A stretch of DNA of 60,181 nt. Source: Alphaproteobacteria bacterium (GTDB lineage: Bacteria; Pseudomonadota; Alphaproteobacteria; Rhizobiales; Aestuariivirgaceae). Within the stretch, counting starts at the first letter, position 1; each line of letters starts with the position of its first letter. Below the pieces are notes generated by a model, which was not told where the DNA came from, ran no database searches, and worked only from the letters and a program-made list of their open reading frames with translations. Made by a program: the position numbers and the translations under genes. Positions 46,216 to 54,469 of this stretch are shown piece after piece. The stretch lies in assembly GCA_024642465.1 (NCBI GenBank), contig JAHEBA010000008.1, forward strand, positions 1-60,181, written 5' to 3'.

Positions 46216-47136
46216 TTACCTCACCTTTGGCGGGAACAGGCCCTGCGGGTGAAGCGCCAGTACGGCGGCCATGATGATGTAGATCAGCATCGAGGAGATG
46301 GCAGGGCCTGCCGTCTCGGCGGCATTGACGGGGATGAACACCTTGAGCATGTCGTCAAGGAATGAGCGGCCCAGCGTATCGATGAGGCCGATCAGCATGG
46401 CGGCGATGAATGCGCCCTTCATCGAGCCGATGCCGCCCACGATGATGACCACGAAGGCGGTGATGATGATGTCGTTGCCCATGCCGATGGTGGCTTCGGT
46501 GATGGGCGCGATCAGCATGCCGGCAAGTCCTGCCAGCACGGCACCCAGCGCGAACACCGCGGTGAACAGCGTCTTGATGTCGATGCCAAGCGCGGACACC
46601 ATGGTGCGGTTAGAAGCACCTGCGCGGATCAGCATGCCAAGCCTGGTGCGGCCGATCAGCCAGTACAGCCCGAACGCGACCAGCAGGCCGGCGGCGATGA
46701 TCACCAGCCGGTAGGCCGGGAAAATCACGCCAGGCAGGATCTGCACCTGGCCCTGCAGCGCTTCCGGCAGCGGAATGGCGATGCCTTCCGGTCCCCAGAT
46801 CAGCTGCACGGATGTATCGGCAATCAGGATGAAGCCGAACGTCGCGAGCACGTGGTCCAGATGGTCACGCTGGTACAGGTGGCGTATCACGCCGGTTTCC
46901 ACCACCAGCCCGACAATGGCCGTGGCCACCAGCGCAAGCGGCACCGCCAGCAGGAACGATCCCGTCCAGAAGGTCAGCGTGGCGCAGAAGAATGCGCCGA
47001 TCATGTACAGCGACCCGTGCGCCAGGTTGACGAAATCCATTATGCCGAACACCAGCGTTAGCCCGGCGGCCAGCAGAAACAGCAGGACGCCCAGCTGCAG
47101 GCCGTTCAGGAACTGGATCAGGAAAAGTGTGCTCAT
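46216..47136 (-). CDS. livH: Branched-chain-type ABC transporter permease LivH
   Basis: 306 residues, mostly membrane helices. FLNGLQLGVLLFLLAAGLTLVFGIMDFVNLAHGSLYMIGA is the typical LivH start, and TRLGMLIRAGASNRTMVSALGIDIKTLF is its coupling loop. It lies 6 bases upstream of livM and 139 bases after the binding-protein gene, with a hairpin between. Confidence 0.92.
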   Translation of the reverse strand: MSTLFLIQFLNGLQLGVLLFLLAAGLTLVFGIMDFVNLAHGSLYMIGAFFCATLTFWTGSFLLAVPLALVATAIVGLVVETGVIRHLYQRDHLDHVLATFGFILIADTSVQLIWGPEGIAIPLPEALQGQVQILPGVIFPAYRLVIIAAGLLVAFGLYWLIGRTRLGMLIRAGASNRTMVSALGIDIKTLFTAVFALGAVLAGLAGMLIAPITEATIGMGNDIIITAFVVIIVGGIGSMKGAFIAAMLIGLIDTLGRSFLDDMLKVFIPVNAAETAGPAISSMLIYIIMAAVLALHPQGLFPPKVR

Positions 47137-47208
47137 AGCCCCTCGTTGCCGGCTCCCTCAGCCGGCCCGTCGCGCCAACAATACTAGGTAAAGCCAACCC
47201 GTCAAACA

Positions 47209-47245
47209 AACCGGGGAGAATGCCTTGGCGGGCTTCTCCCCGGTT
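47209..47245 (-). terminator. 12-bp stem-loop between livK1 and livH
   Basis: On the minus strand AACCGGGGAGAA pairs perfectly with TTCTCCCCGGTT around 13 bases (arms 47209-47220 and 47234-47245), followed by TGTTTGAC. It is 30 bases after the binding-protein stop and should limit read-through into livH. Confidence 0.7.
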
Positions 47246-47275
47246 CGCGTTTTCAAGCGGCTTGCAGAAGCCCGG

Positions 47276-48454
47276 CTACTTCAGCGGGCATTCTGCTGCA
47301 TACGGATCCTGGTGGCTCTCGAACACCGTCTTCACCACCTTGGTCGTCCAGTTGCCATCCGCGTCCGTAACAACTTCGCGCAGGTAGAAGTTCTGGATCG
47401 GCATGCCGTTGTTGCCAACCGTGTAGTTGCCGCGCACCGAGCCGTAGTCTGCGGCCTTGAAGGCGACGCGCAAACCGTCGGTGTTGCTCATGTCGCCGCC
47501 CACCGCGGTCACCGCCGAGTTGATCAGGTTGATGGTGTCATAGGCCTGGGCGGCATAGAACGACGGGTAGCGCTTGTACTTTTCCCTGAAGCTGGAAACG
47601 AACTTCTTGTTGGCGTCGTTGTCGAGCGTCGGGTCCCATTCCTGGGTCATGCGCGAACCAAGCACGCCTTCCAGCTTGGCGGCTTGCAGCTTCGGCAGCG
47701 AGATGGCGTCCACGGTGAACACCGAATAGAGGTCCATGCTGCCCTTGAGGCCGGCCTGCTGGTACTGCTGGATGAAGGCGCCACCCGCCTTGCCCGGGTA
47801 GAACACGAAGATGGCTTCTGCGCCTGATGCCTTTGCCTTGGCCAGTTCTGCGGAGAAGTCGAGCTGGTCAGGCCACTTGGTCAGGTCCTTGCCCTTGATC
47901 TCGCCCTTGAAGGTGCGCTCCACGCCGGCCAGCATGTCCTTGCCGGCGGCATAGTTCGGACCCATCAGGTAGAGCGACTTGACGCCCTGCTGTTTCAGCA
48001 CCTCGCCCATCGCCATCGGCGTCTGGTCGTTCTGCCATGATGTCGAGAAGAAATTCTGGTTGCATAGGTTGCCGGCTACCTGCGACGGACCCGCATTGGA
48101 CGAGATCAGGAACCGGCCTTCGTCGAACACGGTCTTCATGGAAGCCAGCAGCACGTTGGACCAGATGTAACCGGCAACGATCGGCACATTGTCCTGCTGC
48201 ACCAGCTTGTCGGTCTTCTGCTTGCCGGTTTCAGGCTTGAAGCCGTCATCCTCGAAGATGATTTCGACGCTCTTGCCGCCCATCTGGCCGCCAAGGTGTT
48301 CCATCGCAAGGTCGACGGCATCCTTCATGTCGTTGCCGATGACCGCAGCAGGCGTGGTCAGCGTCGTCACGTAGCCGATCTTGATGTCGGCTGCCAGCGC
48401 ACTCGTTGCCATCAGCGCAAGGCCGAGCGCGGCCAATCCGGTCTTCTTGAACAT
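47276..48454 (-). CDS. LivK-like periplasmic binding protein 1
   Basis: 392 residues. Signal peptide MFKKTGLAALGLALMATSALA, then IKIGYVTTLTTPAAVIGNDMKDAVDLAM of the type-I periplasmic binding fold. GKSVEIIFEDDGFKPETGKQKTDKLV and PIQNFYLREVV follow. AGGAG lies before the ATG. The same motifs recur in the second binding protein at 50562-51755, so the two are paralogues. The ligand is not evident; the gene leads the livHMGF unit. Confidence 0.9.
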   Translation of the reverse strand: MFKKTGLAALGLALMATSALAADIKIGYVTTLTTPAAVIGNDMKDAVDLAMEHLGGQMGGKSVEIIFEDDGFKPETGKQKTDKLVQQDNVPIVAGYIWSNVLLASMKTVFDEGRFLISSNAGPSQVAGNLCNQNFFSTSWQNDQTPMAMGEVLKQQGVKSLYLMGPNYAAGKDMLAGVERTFKGEIKGKDLTKWPDQLDFSAELAKAKASGAEAIFVFYPGKAGGAFIQQYQQAGLKGSMDLYSVFTVDAISLPKLQAAKLEGVLGSRMTQEWDPTLDNDANKKFVSSFREKYKRYPSFYAAQAYDTINLINSAVTAVGGDMSNTDGLRVAFKAADYGSVRGNYTVGNNGMPIQNFYLREVVTDADGNWTTKVVKTVFESHQDPYAAECPLK

Positions 48455-48690
48455 CTGGGTCTCCTCCCGGGACAGTACTTGCAGGCATTTTTGCCTTGTA
48501 TGATCGAGCAGTTCTTGCCCTCAAGGCTGGGCCAACTACTTCAAACCGGCAAGATAGAGCCAAAAAGTGCAGACCGCAAATGCTGCAGGCCGGAAATATC
48601 CTGCAGTCGAGACCGCTTGCGCCTGCCTGCTGCTCGGTGTGAAATGACCACTGCGCAAGGGCAATGAAAAGCAGGAGGGATTCGTCCACC

Positions 48691-49140
48691 ATGACCAAGA
48701 TGACTGCAGGAGTAACGAAGGCCGGAGACAGCGTCGACGGCATCGTGTGGAACATTCTCGGCCAGACCTATGTGCCGATGCAGGTGTGCGATGCCTCGTT
48801 CTCCTGGCACGCGACGTTTCCCGATGGCACCTTCGTGCCGCCGCACATCCACCCGGACCAGGACGAGTTCATCTACGTGCTGGAAGGCCGCTTTGACCTG
48901 TTCCTCGACGGCAATGATGCATCTGCCACCGCGGGCGACCTGATCCGCCTGCCGCGCGGCATCGCCCACGGCATCTTCAACAAGTCCGGCGCAGACACCA
49001 AGTGCATCTTCTGGGTGGCGCCAACCCAGCAGCTTTGGAGCCTGTTCACAAAGATCCACAACCTGCCCAATCCCGTAGAGGTTGTCCGCCTGGCAGCAGA
49101 GCACAATATCCACTTCCTGCCGCCGCAGGCTGAAGGTTGA
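48691..49140 (+). CDS. Single-domain cupin protein
   Basis: 149 residues from the ATG at 48691 (AGGAGGG 12 bases upstream; an ATG at 48664 would add 9 residues). VPPHIHPDQDEFIYVLEGRFDLFLDG gives the first cupin motif with metal-binding HxH and Glu, and GDLIRLPRGIAHGIFN gives the second with the last His. A mononuclear metal site is therefore likely. It could be a dioxygenase or isomerase of a ring-derived intermediate, or a small ligand sensor. It is divergent from livK1 and convergent with the PhzS-like gene. Confidence 0.82.
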   Translation: MTKMTAGVTKAGDSVDGIVWNILGQTYVPMQVCDASFSWHATFPDGTFVPPHIHPDQDEFIYVLEGRFDLFLDGNDASATAGDLIRLPRGIAHGIFNKSGADTKCIFWVAPTQQLWSLFTKIHNLPNPVEVVRLAAEHNIHFLPPQAEG

Positions 49141-49157
49141 GGCCGCAATAGTGCTGT

Positions 49158-49208
49158 GCCCCGGATTCATTCCGGGGCCCAGGCTGGGTCCCGGCACATG
49201 GCCGGGAC
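49158..49208. terminator. Double hairpin between convergent genes
   Basis: GCCCCGGA (49158-49165) pairs with TCCGGGGC (49171-49178), loop TTCAT. GTCCCGGC (49188-49195) pairs with GCCGGGAC (49201-49208), loop ACATG. Both have 8-bp perfect stems with 5-base loops, the same design as the element at 40044. A two-way terminator and possibly a dispersed palindrome family. Confidence 0.65.
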
Positions 49209-49215
49209 ACAAGCT

Positions 49216-50460
49216 TCACCGGTTCACCGTTTCCCGGTCAAACCCGGCCGTCTTCTGGTAGCCGCGCACCACGGCCTCGAGTTCGGCATGGGTGGCGGCA
49301 TCCTCCAGCTTGTCGAAGCCACCCGGGGCGCGCTGTTCGACCAGGTCGATGACGCGCTCCGGCCCGCCGCTGCGGTTCTGCTGGACGATGGTCGCCGTCA
49401 TCGGCAGCCGCTCGGCCTCATAGGCCTTCAGTGCCGCCTCGACACTGTCCATGTCCGCCAGCTTGTCGGCGAGGCAACGTGCATCGAGGATCGCTTGTGA
49501 TGCGCCGTTGGAGCCGACCGGGTACATCGGGTGAGCGGCGTCGCCCAGCAGCGTTGTCCGGCCAAATGTCCATGCCTCCACCGGATCGCGGTCGCACATC
49601 GGATATTCGTAGAAAGTGCCTGTTGCCCTGATCAGCGCCACCGGGTCGAGCACGCCGTGGTGGAAGTTGTTCTCCACGAAAGGCAGCAACTCCTCCAGCT
49701 TGCCCTCCCGGTTCCAGTCCTCGCGCCGCGGCATTGGCGTCGAGGCATCGCCGAGTTTCGCCGCCACCGCCCAGTTCATCAGCACCTTGCCGTCGTCGCG
49801 GCCGTCATCGGCAATGGGATAGAGGACCAGCTTTGCGTCCATGCCACCGGCAATGACCATGGACTTGCCGGTCTGGAAAGGATCCCAGAGGCAGGCCCCG
49901 CGCCACAGCATGATGCCGTTCCACTTGGGCGCACCCTGGTCTGGATAAAGCTGCTGGCGCACGGCCGAATGAATGCCGTCCGCTGCAATCACGCAGTCGC
50001 CGCTCACCCGTTTGGTCTCACCAGAGCCGCGCACCTCGAACACCGCGGTGGCGCTGCCGGCGTCGCTTTCCACGCCGGTGCAGGCATGCCCGGTCTTGAT
50101 GGCGTCTGCACCCAGCCGTGCGATCACCGCATCCTTGAGTACGCCCTGCAACCGCCCGCGATGGATCGAGAATTGCGGCACGTCGAGCCCTGCATGGGTG
50201 CCTCGCAATTCGTGCCAGACCGTCTGTCCGTGCCGGTTCTGGTAGGTCAGTTCGTAGGTCCGGATCGCCACCCGGTCGAGGTCTTCGAGCAGGCCGATAT
50301 TGGCCAGTTCCCGGATGGCGTGCGGCAGCGTGTTTATGCCGACCCCCATCTCTCGGATTTCGGCGGAGCGTTCGTAGACCTCTGCGTCGATGCCCCGGTC
50401 ATGCAGCATCAGCGCCGTCGCCAGCCCGCCGATGCCGCCCCCTACGATGATCACTTTCAC
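49216..50460 (-). CDS. FAD-dependent aromatic hydroxylase, PhzS-like
   Basis: 414 residues from the GTG at 50460, with AAGGAG 7 bases upstream. VKVIIVGGGIGGLATALMLHDRG is the FAD Rossmann motif, VIAADGIHSAVR the DG motif, and TLLGDAAHPMYPVGSNGASQAILDA the GD motif. GVGINTLPHAIRELANIGL and PQFSIHRGRLQGVL closely follow the phenazine-carboxylate hydroxylase PhzS pattern. It probably hydroxylates an aromatic or heteroaromatic acid using NAD(P)H. It lies downstream of livK2 and the second FAD hydroxylase in one minus-strand unit. Confidence 0.88.
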   Translation of the reverse strand: MKVIIVGGGIGGLATALMLHDRGIDAEVYERSAEIREMGVGINTLPHAIRELANIGLLEDLDRVAIRTYELTYQNRHGQTVWHELRGTHAGLDVPQFSIHRGRLQGVLKDAVIARLGADAIKTGHACTGVESDAGSATAVFEVRGSGETKRVSGDCVIAADGIHSAVRQQLYPDQGAPKWNGIMLWRGACLWDPFQTGKSMVIAGGMDAKLVLYPIADDGRDDGKVLMNWAVAAKLGDASTPMPRREDWNREGKLEELLPFVENNFHHGVLDPVALIRATGTFYEYPMCDRDPVEAWTFGRTTLLGDAAHPMYPVGSNGASQAILDARCLADKLADMDSVEAALKAYEAERLPMTATIVQQNRSGGPERVIDLVEQRAPGGFDKLEDAATHAELEAVVRGYQKTAGFDRETVNR

Positions 50461-50529
50461 CGATCTGCTCCTTGTCAGAAGGCCCGCCTCCAAGGTGGCT
50501 TGAAAACGGGCCATATCGTGGAAAATGGA

Positions 50530-50548
50530 GCGCTTCGTCCCGAAGCGC
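50530..50548 (-). terminator. 8-bp stem-loop after livK2
   Basis: GCGCTTCG and CGAAGCGC (arms 50530-50537 and 50541-50548) form a perfect stem with a 3-base loop, 13 bases after the livK2 stop on the minus strand, followed by TCCATTTTCC. It resembles a partial terminator between the binding protein and the hydroxylase gene. Confidence 0.6.
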
Positions 50549-50561
50549 GACCGCCAGATAC

Positions 50562-51755
50562 TTACTGCAACGGGCAGTCCTTGGCGTGGTCGTCGCCGGT
50601 CATTTCATAGACCGTGGCTTCGGTTTTGAACGTCCAGTTGCCGTCATCGCCTGCAACCACCTTGCGCAGGTAGTAGTTCTGCACCGGGAAGTGGTTGTTA
50701 CCGTAGGAGTACTTGCCGCGCACCGAGTCGTAGTTGGCAGCCTTCAGCGCCGCGCGGAACGCATCCCTGTCTTCCACCTTGCCGCCGGTGGCTTCCATGG
50801 CAGAGTTGATCAGGTTGATCGCGTCATAGGCCTGTGCGGCATAGAAGCTCGGATAACGGCCATGCTTCTCGCGATACTTGGCAACGAATGCCTTGTTGGC
50901 CTCGTTGTCCAGGTCCGGGCTCCACTGCATGGTGTCGAGCGCGCCCAGCACCGCGTCCATCTTGGCGGCCTGGAACTTGGGCAGGGCCAGCCCGTCAACA
51001 GTGAACACGTTGTAGAACTGCATCTTGCCGGCAAGACCCGCCTGACCGAACTGTTGCAGGAAAGCGCCACCGGCCTTGCCCGGATAGAACACGAAGATGG
51101 CCTCCGCGCCCGAGGCACTGGCCTTGGCCAGTTCGGCGGAGAAGTCGAGCTGCGCGTCCTTGCCCCACTTGGTGTAGTCCTCGCCCTTGATCTCGCCCTT
51201 GAACGAGCTCTTCATGCCGGCCACCATGTCCTTGCCTGCGGCATAGTTGGGTGCCATCACGTACAGCGATTTCACGCCGCGCTGGTTGAGCACCTCGCCC
51301 AGCGCCTTGGGCACCATGTCGTTCTGCCACGAAGTCGAGAAGAAATTCTGGTCGCACTCCTTGCCGGCCACGTTCGAGGTGCCGGCATTGGCGCCGATCA
51401 GGAACTTGCCCGCATCGAGGATCGGCTTCTTGACCGCCAGCAGCGTGTTCGACCAGATGATGCCGGTAACGATGTCGACATTGTCCTGGGACACCAGCTT
51501 GTCGGCCTTTTGCTTGCCGATGTCCGGCTTGAAGCCGTCGTCTTCCGCGATCACCTCAACCTCGACACCGGCCATCTTGCCGCCAAGGTTTTCCATGGCC
51601 AGGTTGATGCCGTTCATCTGCTCTTCGCCCAGCACGGCAGCCGGCGTTGTCAGCGTCGTGATGACGCCGATCTTGAGCTTGTCGGCGGCCACGGCCGCGG
51701 TGGCGGAAACGGAAAGGCCCAGCGCCAGCGCGCCAACCAGGACTTTGCGGATCAT
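50562..51755 (-). CDS. LivK-like periplasmic binding protein 2
   Basis: 397 residues. Signal peptide MIRKVLVGALALGLSVSATAAVA, then LKIGVITTLTTPAAVLGEEQMNGINLAM. Shared with the first paralogue are EDDGFKP.IGKQKADKLV, CDQNFFSTSWQND, GVKSLYVMAPNYAAGKDM and FVFYPGKAGGAF. Four cysteine positions also match. It has no permease of its own and is embedded between two FAD hydroxylase genes, so it probably offers a second ligand to the same LivHMGF channel. Confidence 0.9.
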   Translation of the reverse strand: MIRKVLVGALALGLSVSATAAVAADKLKIGVITTLTTPAAVLGEEQMNGINLAMENLGGKMAGVEVEVIAEDDGFKPDIGKQKADKLVSQDNVDIVTGIIWSNTLLAVKKPILDAGKFLIGANAGTSNVAGKECDQNFFSTSWQNDMVPKALGEVLNQRGVKSLYVMAPNYAAGKDMVAGMKSSFKGEIKGEDYTKWGKDAQLDFSAELAKASASGAEAIFVFYPGKAGGAFLQQFGQAGLAGKMQFYNVFTVDGLALPKFQAAKMDAVLGALDTMQWSPDLDNEANKAFVAKYREKHGRYPSFYAAQAYDAINLINSAMEATGGKVEDRDAFRAALKAANYDSVRGKYSYGNNHFPVQNYYLRKVVAGDDGNWTFKTEATVYEMTGDDHAKDCPLQ

Positions 51756-51854
51756 GTACTTACTCCCTGAAGTGTATTGATGAGTTGCCGTTGTGGTTCA
51801 GCCTCGCGCGGCATGTTTGCAAAGCCCGTTGAGCTTGGCAATGGCCGTTCCGCG

Positions 51855-53042
51855 TCACAGCACCTGCCGCCCGTGCCCGTCCACGCCCGAGTACAGCCAG
51901 CTCACGCCGTTATAGGTCTGCTCGGGCGTGCGGCCCGCCAGCATCATTTGCCTGAGTTCCGCCACCGGACCTGCAGCATGGTAGATGTCGCCATAAAGCC
52001 GCGCCGTCATCTGCACGCGAGCGGTGCGCAGGTAGCGGTCCCCCTGATAGGCCATGAGCGCGGTTTCGACGCCGCTTCCCGATGACAGGTGGTGCGCCAG
52101 GCAAACAGCGTCTTCCGTCGCCATGCACGCACCCTGCGCGAGGTACTGCAGCATCGGGTGGGCGGCGTCACCCAGCAGCGCGACCCGGCCGTTGGTCCAC
52201 TGCTTTACCGGATCACGGTCGCACAGCACCCACATCCGCCAGCTGTCGATCTTGTCCAGCATGCCAAGCACTTCAGGCCGCTGACCGGCGAATTTCCGCT
52301 TGAGTTCCTCGACGTCGCCGAAAACGTCCCAGCCTTCCTCGTAGGCATCGGAGTGGAACACGGCGACAAGGTTGAAGATGTCGCCCCGGTGCAGCGGATA
52401 GTGCACCAGGTGCGTCTTCGGCCCGGCCCACAGGATCACCTCATTACGGTGGTTTGCCTCCGGTACCTCGGCTTCCGGCAGCACCGCGCGATAGGCAATA
52501 TGGCCGGAAACCCGCGGAGAACCGTCGCCGACGATTGCTTCGCGCACCTTCGACCACAGCCCGTCCGCCCCGATCAGCGCCTCGCCGTCGAGCGTCTCGC
52601 CCGAGGCAAGCGACACCCGGACGCCAATGCTGCTATCCTCGAATCCGGTCACTTTCGCGCCCAGCCGCACGTCCACCTTGCCAGACGCCTTTGCCGCCTC
52701 GATCAGCGCATTGTGCAGGTCAGGGCGGTAAATCACCCCGTATGGGTAGCGGAATCGTGCCTGAAATCCAGGCGTGTTGAGCGGAATCCGTGTGATTTCG
52801 CTGGCATCCAGCGCGTCTTTCATCACCAGCGCTTCGGGAAAAACCGCAACTTCGTTGATCGCGCCCGTCAGCCCCAGCACATCGAACATGGCAAACACGT
52901 TCGGCCCAAGCTGGATGCCCGCACCCGCCTCGCGAAGTTCACTCTCGCGCTCGATGATGACGCTCTCGATACCCTTGCGTGCCAGCGCCAGCGCCGCCGC
53001 AAACCCGCCGATGCCGCCACCGGCGATCAGAATTGGCTTCAT
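51855..53042 (-). CDS. FAD-dependent monooxygenase, 3-hydroxybenzoate 6-hydroxylase-like
   Basis: 395 residues from the ATG at 53042, with GGAGGG 8 bases upstream. ILIAGGGIGGFAAALALARKG binds FAD, GAGIQLGPNVFAMFDVLGL, LIGADGLWSKVR and LLGDAAHPMLQYLAQGACMATEDAVCLA follow, and the C-terminal YNGVSWLYSG matches gentisate-forming 3-hydroxybenzoate 6-hydroxylases. Salicylate-type hydroxylases share much of this, so the exact substrate is open; no gentisate dioxygenase is in the window. It is the first gene of a three-gene minus-strand unit and is divergent from the Rieske oxygenase gene. Confidence 0.87.
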   Translation of the reverse strand: MKPILIAGGGIGGFAAALALARKGIESVIIERESELREAGAGIQLGPNVFAMFDVLGLTGAINEVAVFPEALVMKDALDASEITRIPLNTPGFQARFRYPYGVIYRPDLHNALIEAAKASGKVDVRLGAKVTGFEDSSIGVRVSLASGETLDGEALIGADGLWSKVREAIVGDGSPRVSGHIAYRAVLPEAEVPEANHRNEVILWAGPKTHLVHYPLHRGDIFNLVAVFHSDAYEEGWDVFGDVEELKRKFAGQRPEVLGMLDKIDSWRMWVLCDRDPVKQWTNGRVALLGDAAHPMLQYLAQGACMATEDAVCLAHHLSSGSGVETALMAYQGDRYLRTARVQMTARLYGDIYHAAGPVAELRQMMLAGRTPEQTYNGVSWLYSGVDGHGRQVL

Positions 53043-53122
53043 GCATGTCCCTCCGTTGCGACGGATTGAACAACCGGCAGCGGGTCCAGGGCAAGCCCTT
53101 GCCGCACCCGTCACCCCCGCTT

Positions 53123-53144
53123 AGTGTTTCGGGCAGCAAACACT
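53123..53144. promoter_or_regulatory. Inverted repeat AGTGTTT-N8-AAACACT before the Rieske gene
   Basis: Perfect 7-bp arms at 53123-53129 and 53138-53144 end directly at the GGAG of the oxygenase ribosome-binding site. A second small dyad AGGGC-AA-GCCCT is at 53088-53099. Both lie in the 112-base divergent promoter. Either an operator or a 5'-leader hairpin that hides the ribosome site is possible. Confidence 0.45.
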
Positions 53145-53154
53145 GGAGCGACCC

Positions 53155-54462
53155 ATGCTTGCAGCCGACATCAACGACCTCATCACCCGGACCGGACCGG
53201 GAACGCCGTGCGGCGGACTGATGCGCAATTACTGGCAGCCGGCAGCACTGAGCGACGAACTGGACGGCCCACGGCCTGTGGTGCCGGTACGCCTGCTGGG
53301 CGAGGACCTCGTGCTGTTCCGCGACAACGAGGGCGAGCTTGGCTTGATCTCGCGCCAGTGCCCGCATCGCGGCGCCGACCTTTGCTATGGCCGGCGCGAG
53401 GACAACGGCCTGCGCTGCCCGTTCCACGGCTGGCACTTCGACCGCACCGGCCAGTGCGTCGAGATGCCCGGCGAGCCGGAAGACTCGACCATGCACGAGC
53501 GCATCAAGATTGCGTCTTACCCGGTAGTCGAGAAGAACGGCATCGTGTTCGCCTATATGGGCGAGGGGGCGCCGCCACCGTTCCCGGAACTTGATTGCTT
53601 CGCCGCGCCGGAGAGCCACGTGTTCGCCTTCAAGGGCCTGTGGGAGTGCAACTGGCTGCAGGCGCTGGAAGTGGGCATCGATCCGGTGCACGCCTCGTTC
53701 CTGCACCGCTTCCTGAAGGACGAAGACCCGAAGGAGTCGTACGGCAAGCAGTTTCGCGACAAGGCCGCCAATACCGAAATCCCGATGACGCAGCTCTTGC
53801 GCGAATATCCGCGGCCCGAAATCAATGTAGAGGAAACCGACACCGGCTTGCGCATCATCTCGCTGCGCCACCTGAACGATGGACGCACCCACGTGCGCGT
53901 CACCAACCAGATCTTTCCCGAAGCCATCTGCATTCCGATGTCCAACGAGATGACCATTACCCAGTGGCACGTGCCGGTGGATGACGAGAACTGCTACTGG
54001 TACTCGATGTTCACCTCGTTCGGGGCGCCGGTGAACAAGCAAGTCATGCGCGAGCAGCGGCTGAAGGAGCATCGCCGGCCGGACTATGCGCCGCTAAAGA
54101 ACAAGCGCAACAACTACGGCTACAATCCGGCTGAACAGGCCGACGAGACCTATACCGGCATGGGCCTCGACATCAACGTGCACGACCAGTGGGCGGTGGA
54201 AAGCCCGGGTCCGATCTTTGACCGCACGAGGGAACACCTGGCCACCTCCGACAAGGCGATCATCGCCTACCGCCGCATGTTGAGGCGCGCCATCGAGGCC
54301 GCGGGCGAGGGCGGTCACTTGCCGGGAATTCCGAACGGCAAGCCACTCGACACATCCGGACCGATTGCCGTGGACGCCATTGCGCCGGATGCAGACTGGC
54401 AAGGCGTGTGGCGCGAACGCGATGCCCAGCGCCGGGCCGGCTGCTCCTGGATCAGGGGCTAG
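53155..54462 (+). CDS. Rieske aromatic-ring oxygenase, alpha subunit (phthalate-dioxygenase type)
   Basis: 435 residues. The Rieske [2Fe-2S] ligands are CPHRGADL and CPFHGWHF, around 64-86. The mononuclear iron site follows in LEVGIDPVHASFLH. The opening LITRTGPGTPCGGLMRNYWQPAALSDEL is that of phthalate 4,5-dioxygenase-type proteins, which need no beta subunit. A partner reductase or ferredoxin is not encoded in the window. Members of this class dihydroxylate or O/N-demethylate aromatic acids. It is followed 7 bases later by the GS-like gene. Confidence 0.9.
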   Translation: MLAADINDLITRTGPGTPCGGLMRNYWQPAALSDELDGPRPVVPVRLLGEDLVLFRDNEGELGLISRQCPHRGADLCYGRREDNGLRCPFHGWHFDRTGQCVEMPGEPEDSTMHERIKIASYPVVEKNGIVFAYMGEGAPPPFPELDCFAAPESHVFAFKGLWECNWLQALEVGIDPVHASFLHRFLKDEDPKESYGKQFRDKAANTEIPMTQLLREYPRPEINVEETDTGLRIISLRHLNDGRTHVRVTNQIFPEAICIPMSNEMTITQWHVPVDDENCYWYSMFTSFGAPVNKQVMREQRLKEHRRPDYAPLKNKRNNYGYNPAEQADETYTGMGLDINVHDQWAVESPGPIFDRTREHLATSDKAIIAYRRMLRRAIEAAGEGGHLPGIPNGKPLDTSGPIAVDAIAPDADWQGVWRERDAQRRAGCSWIRG

Positions 54463-54469
54463 GCAGGCG

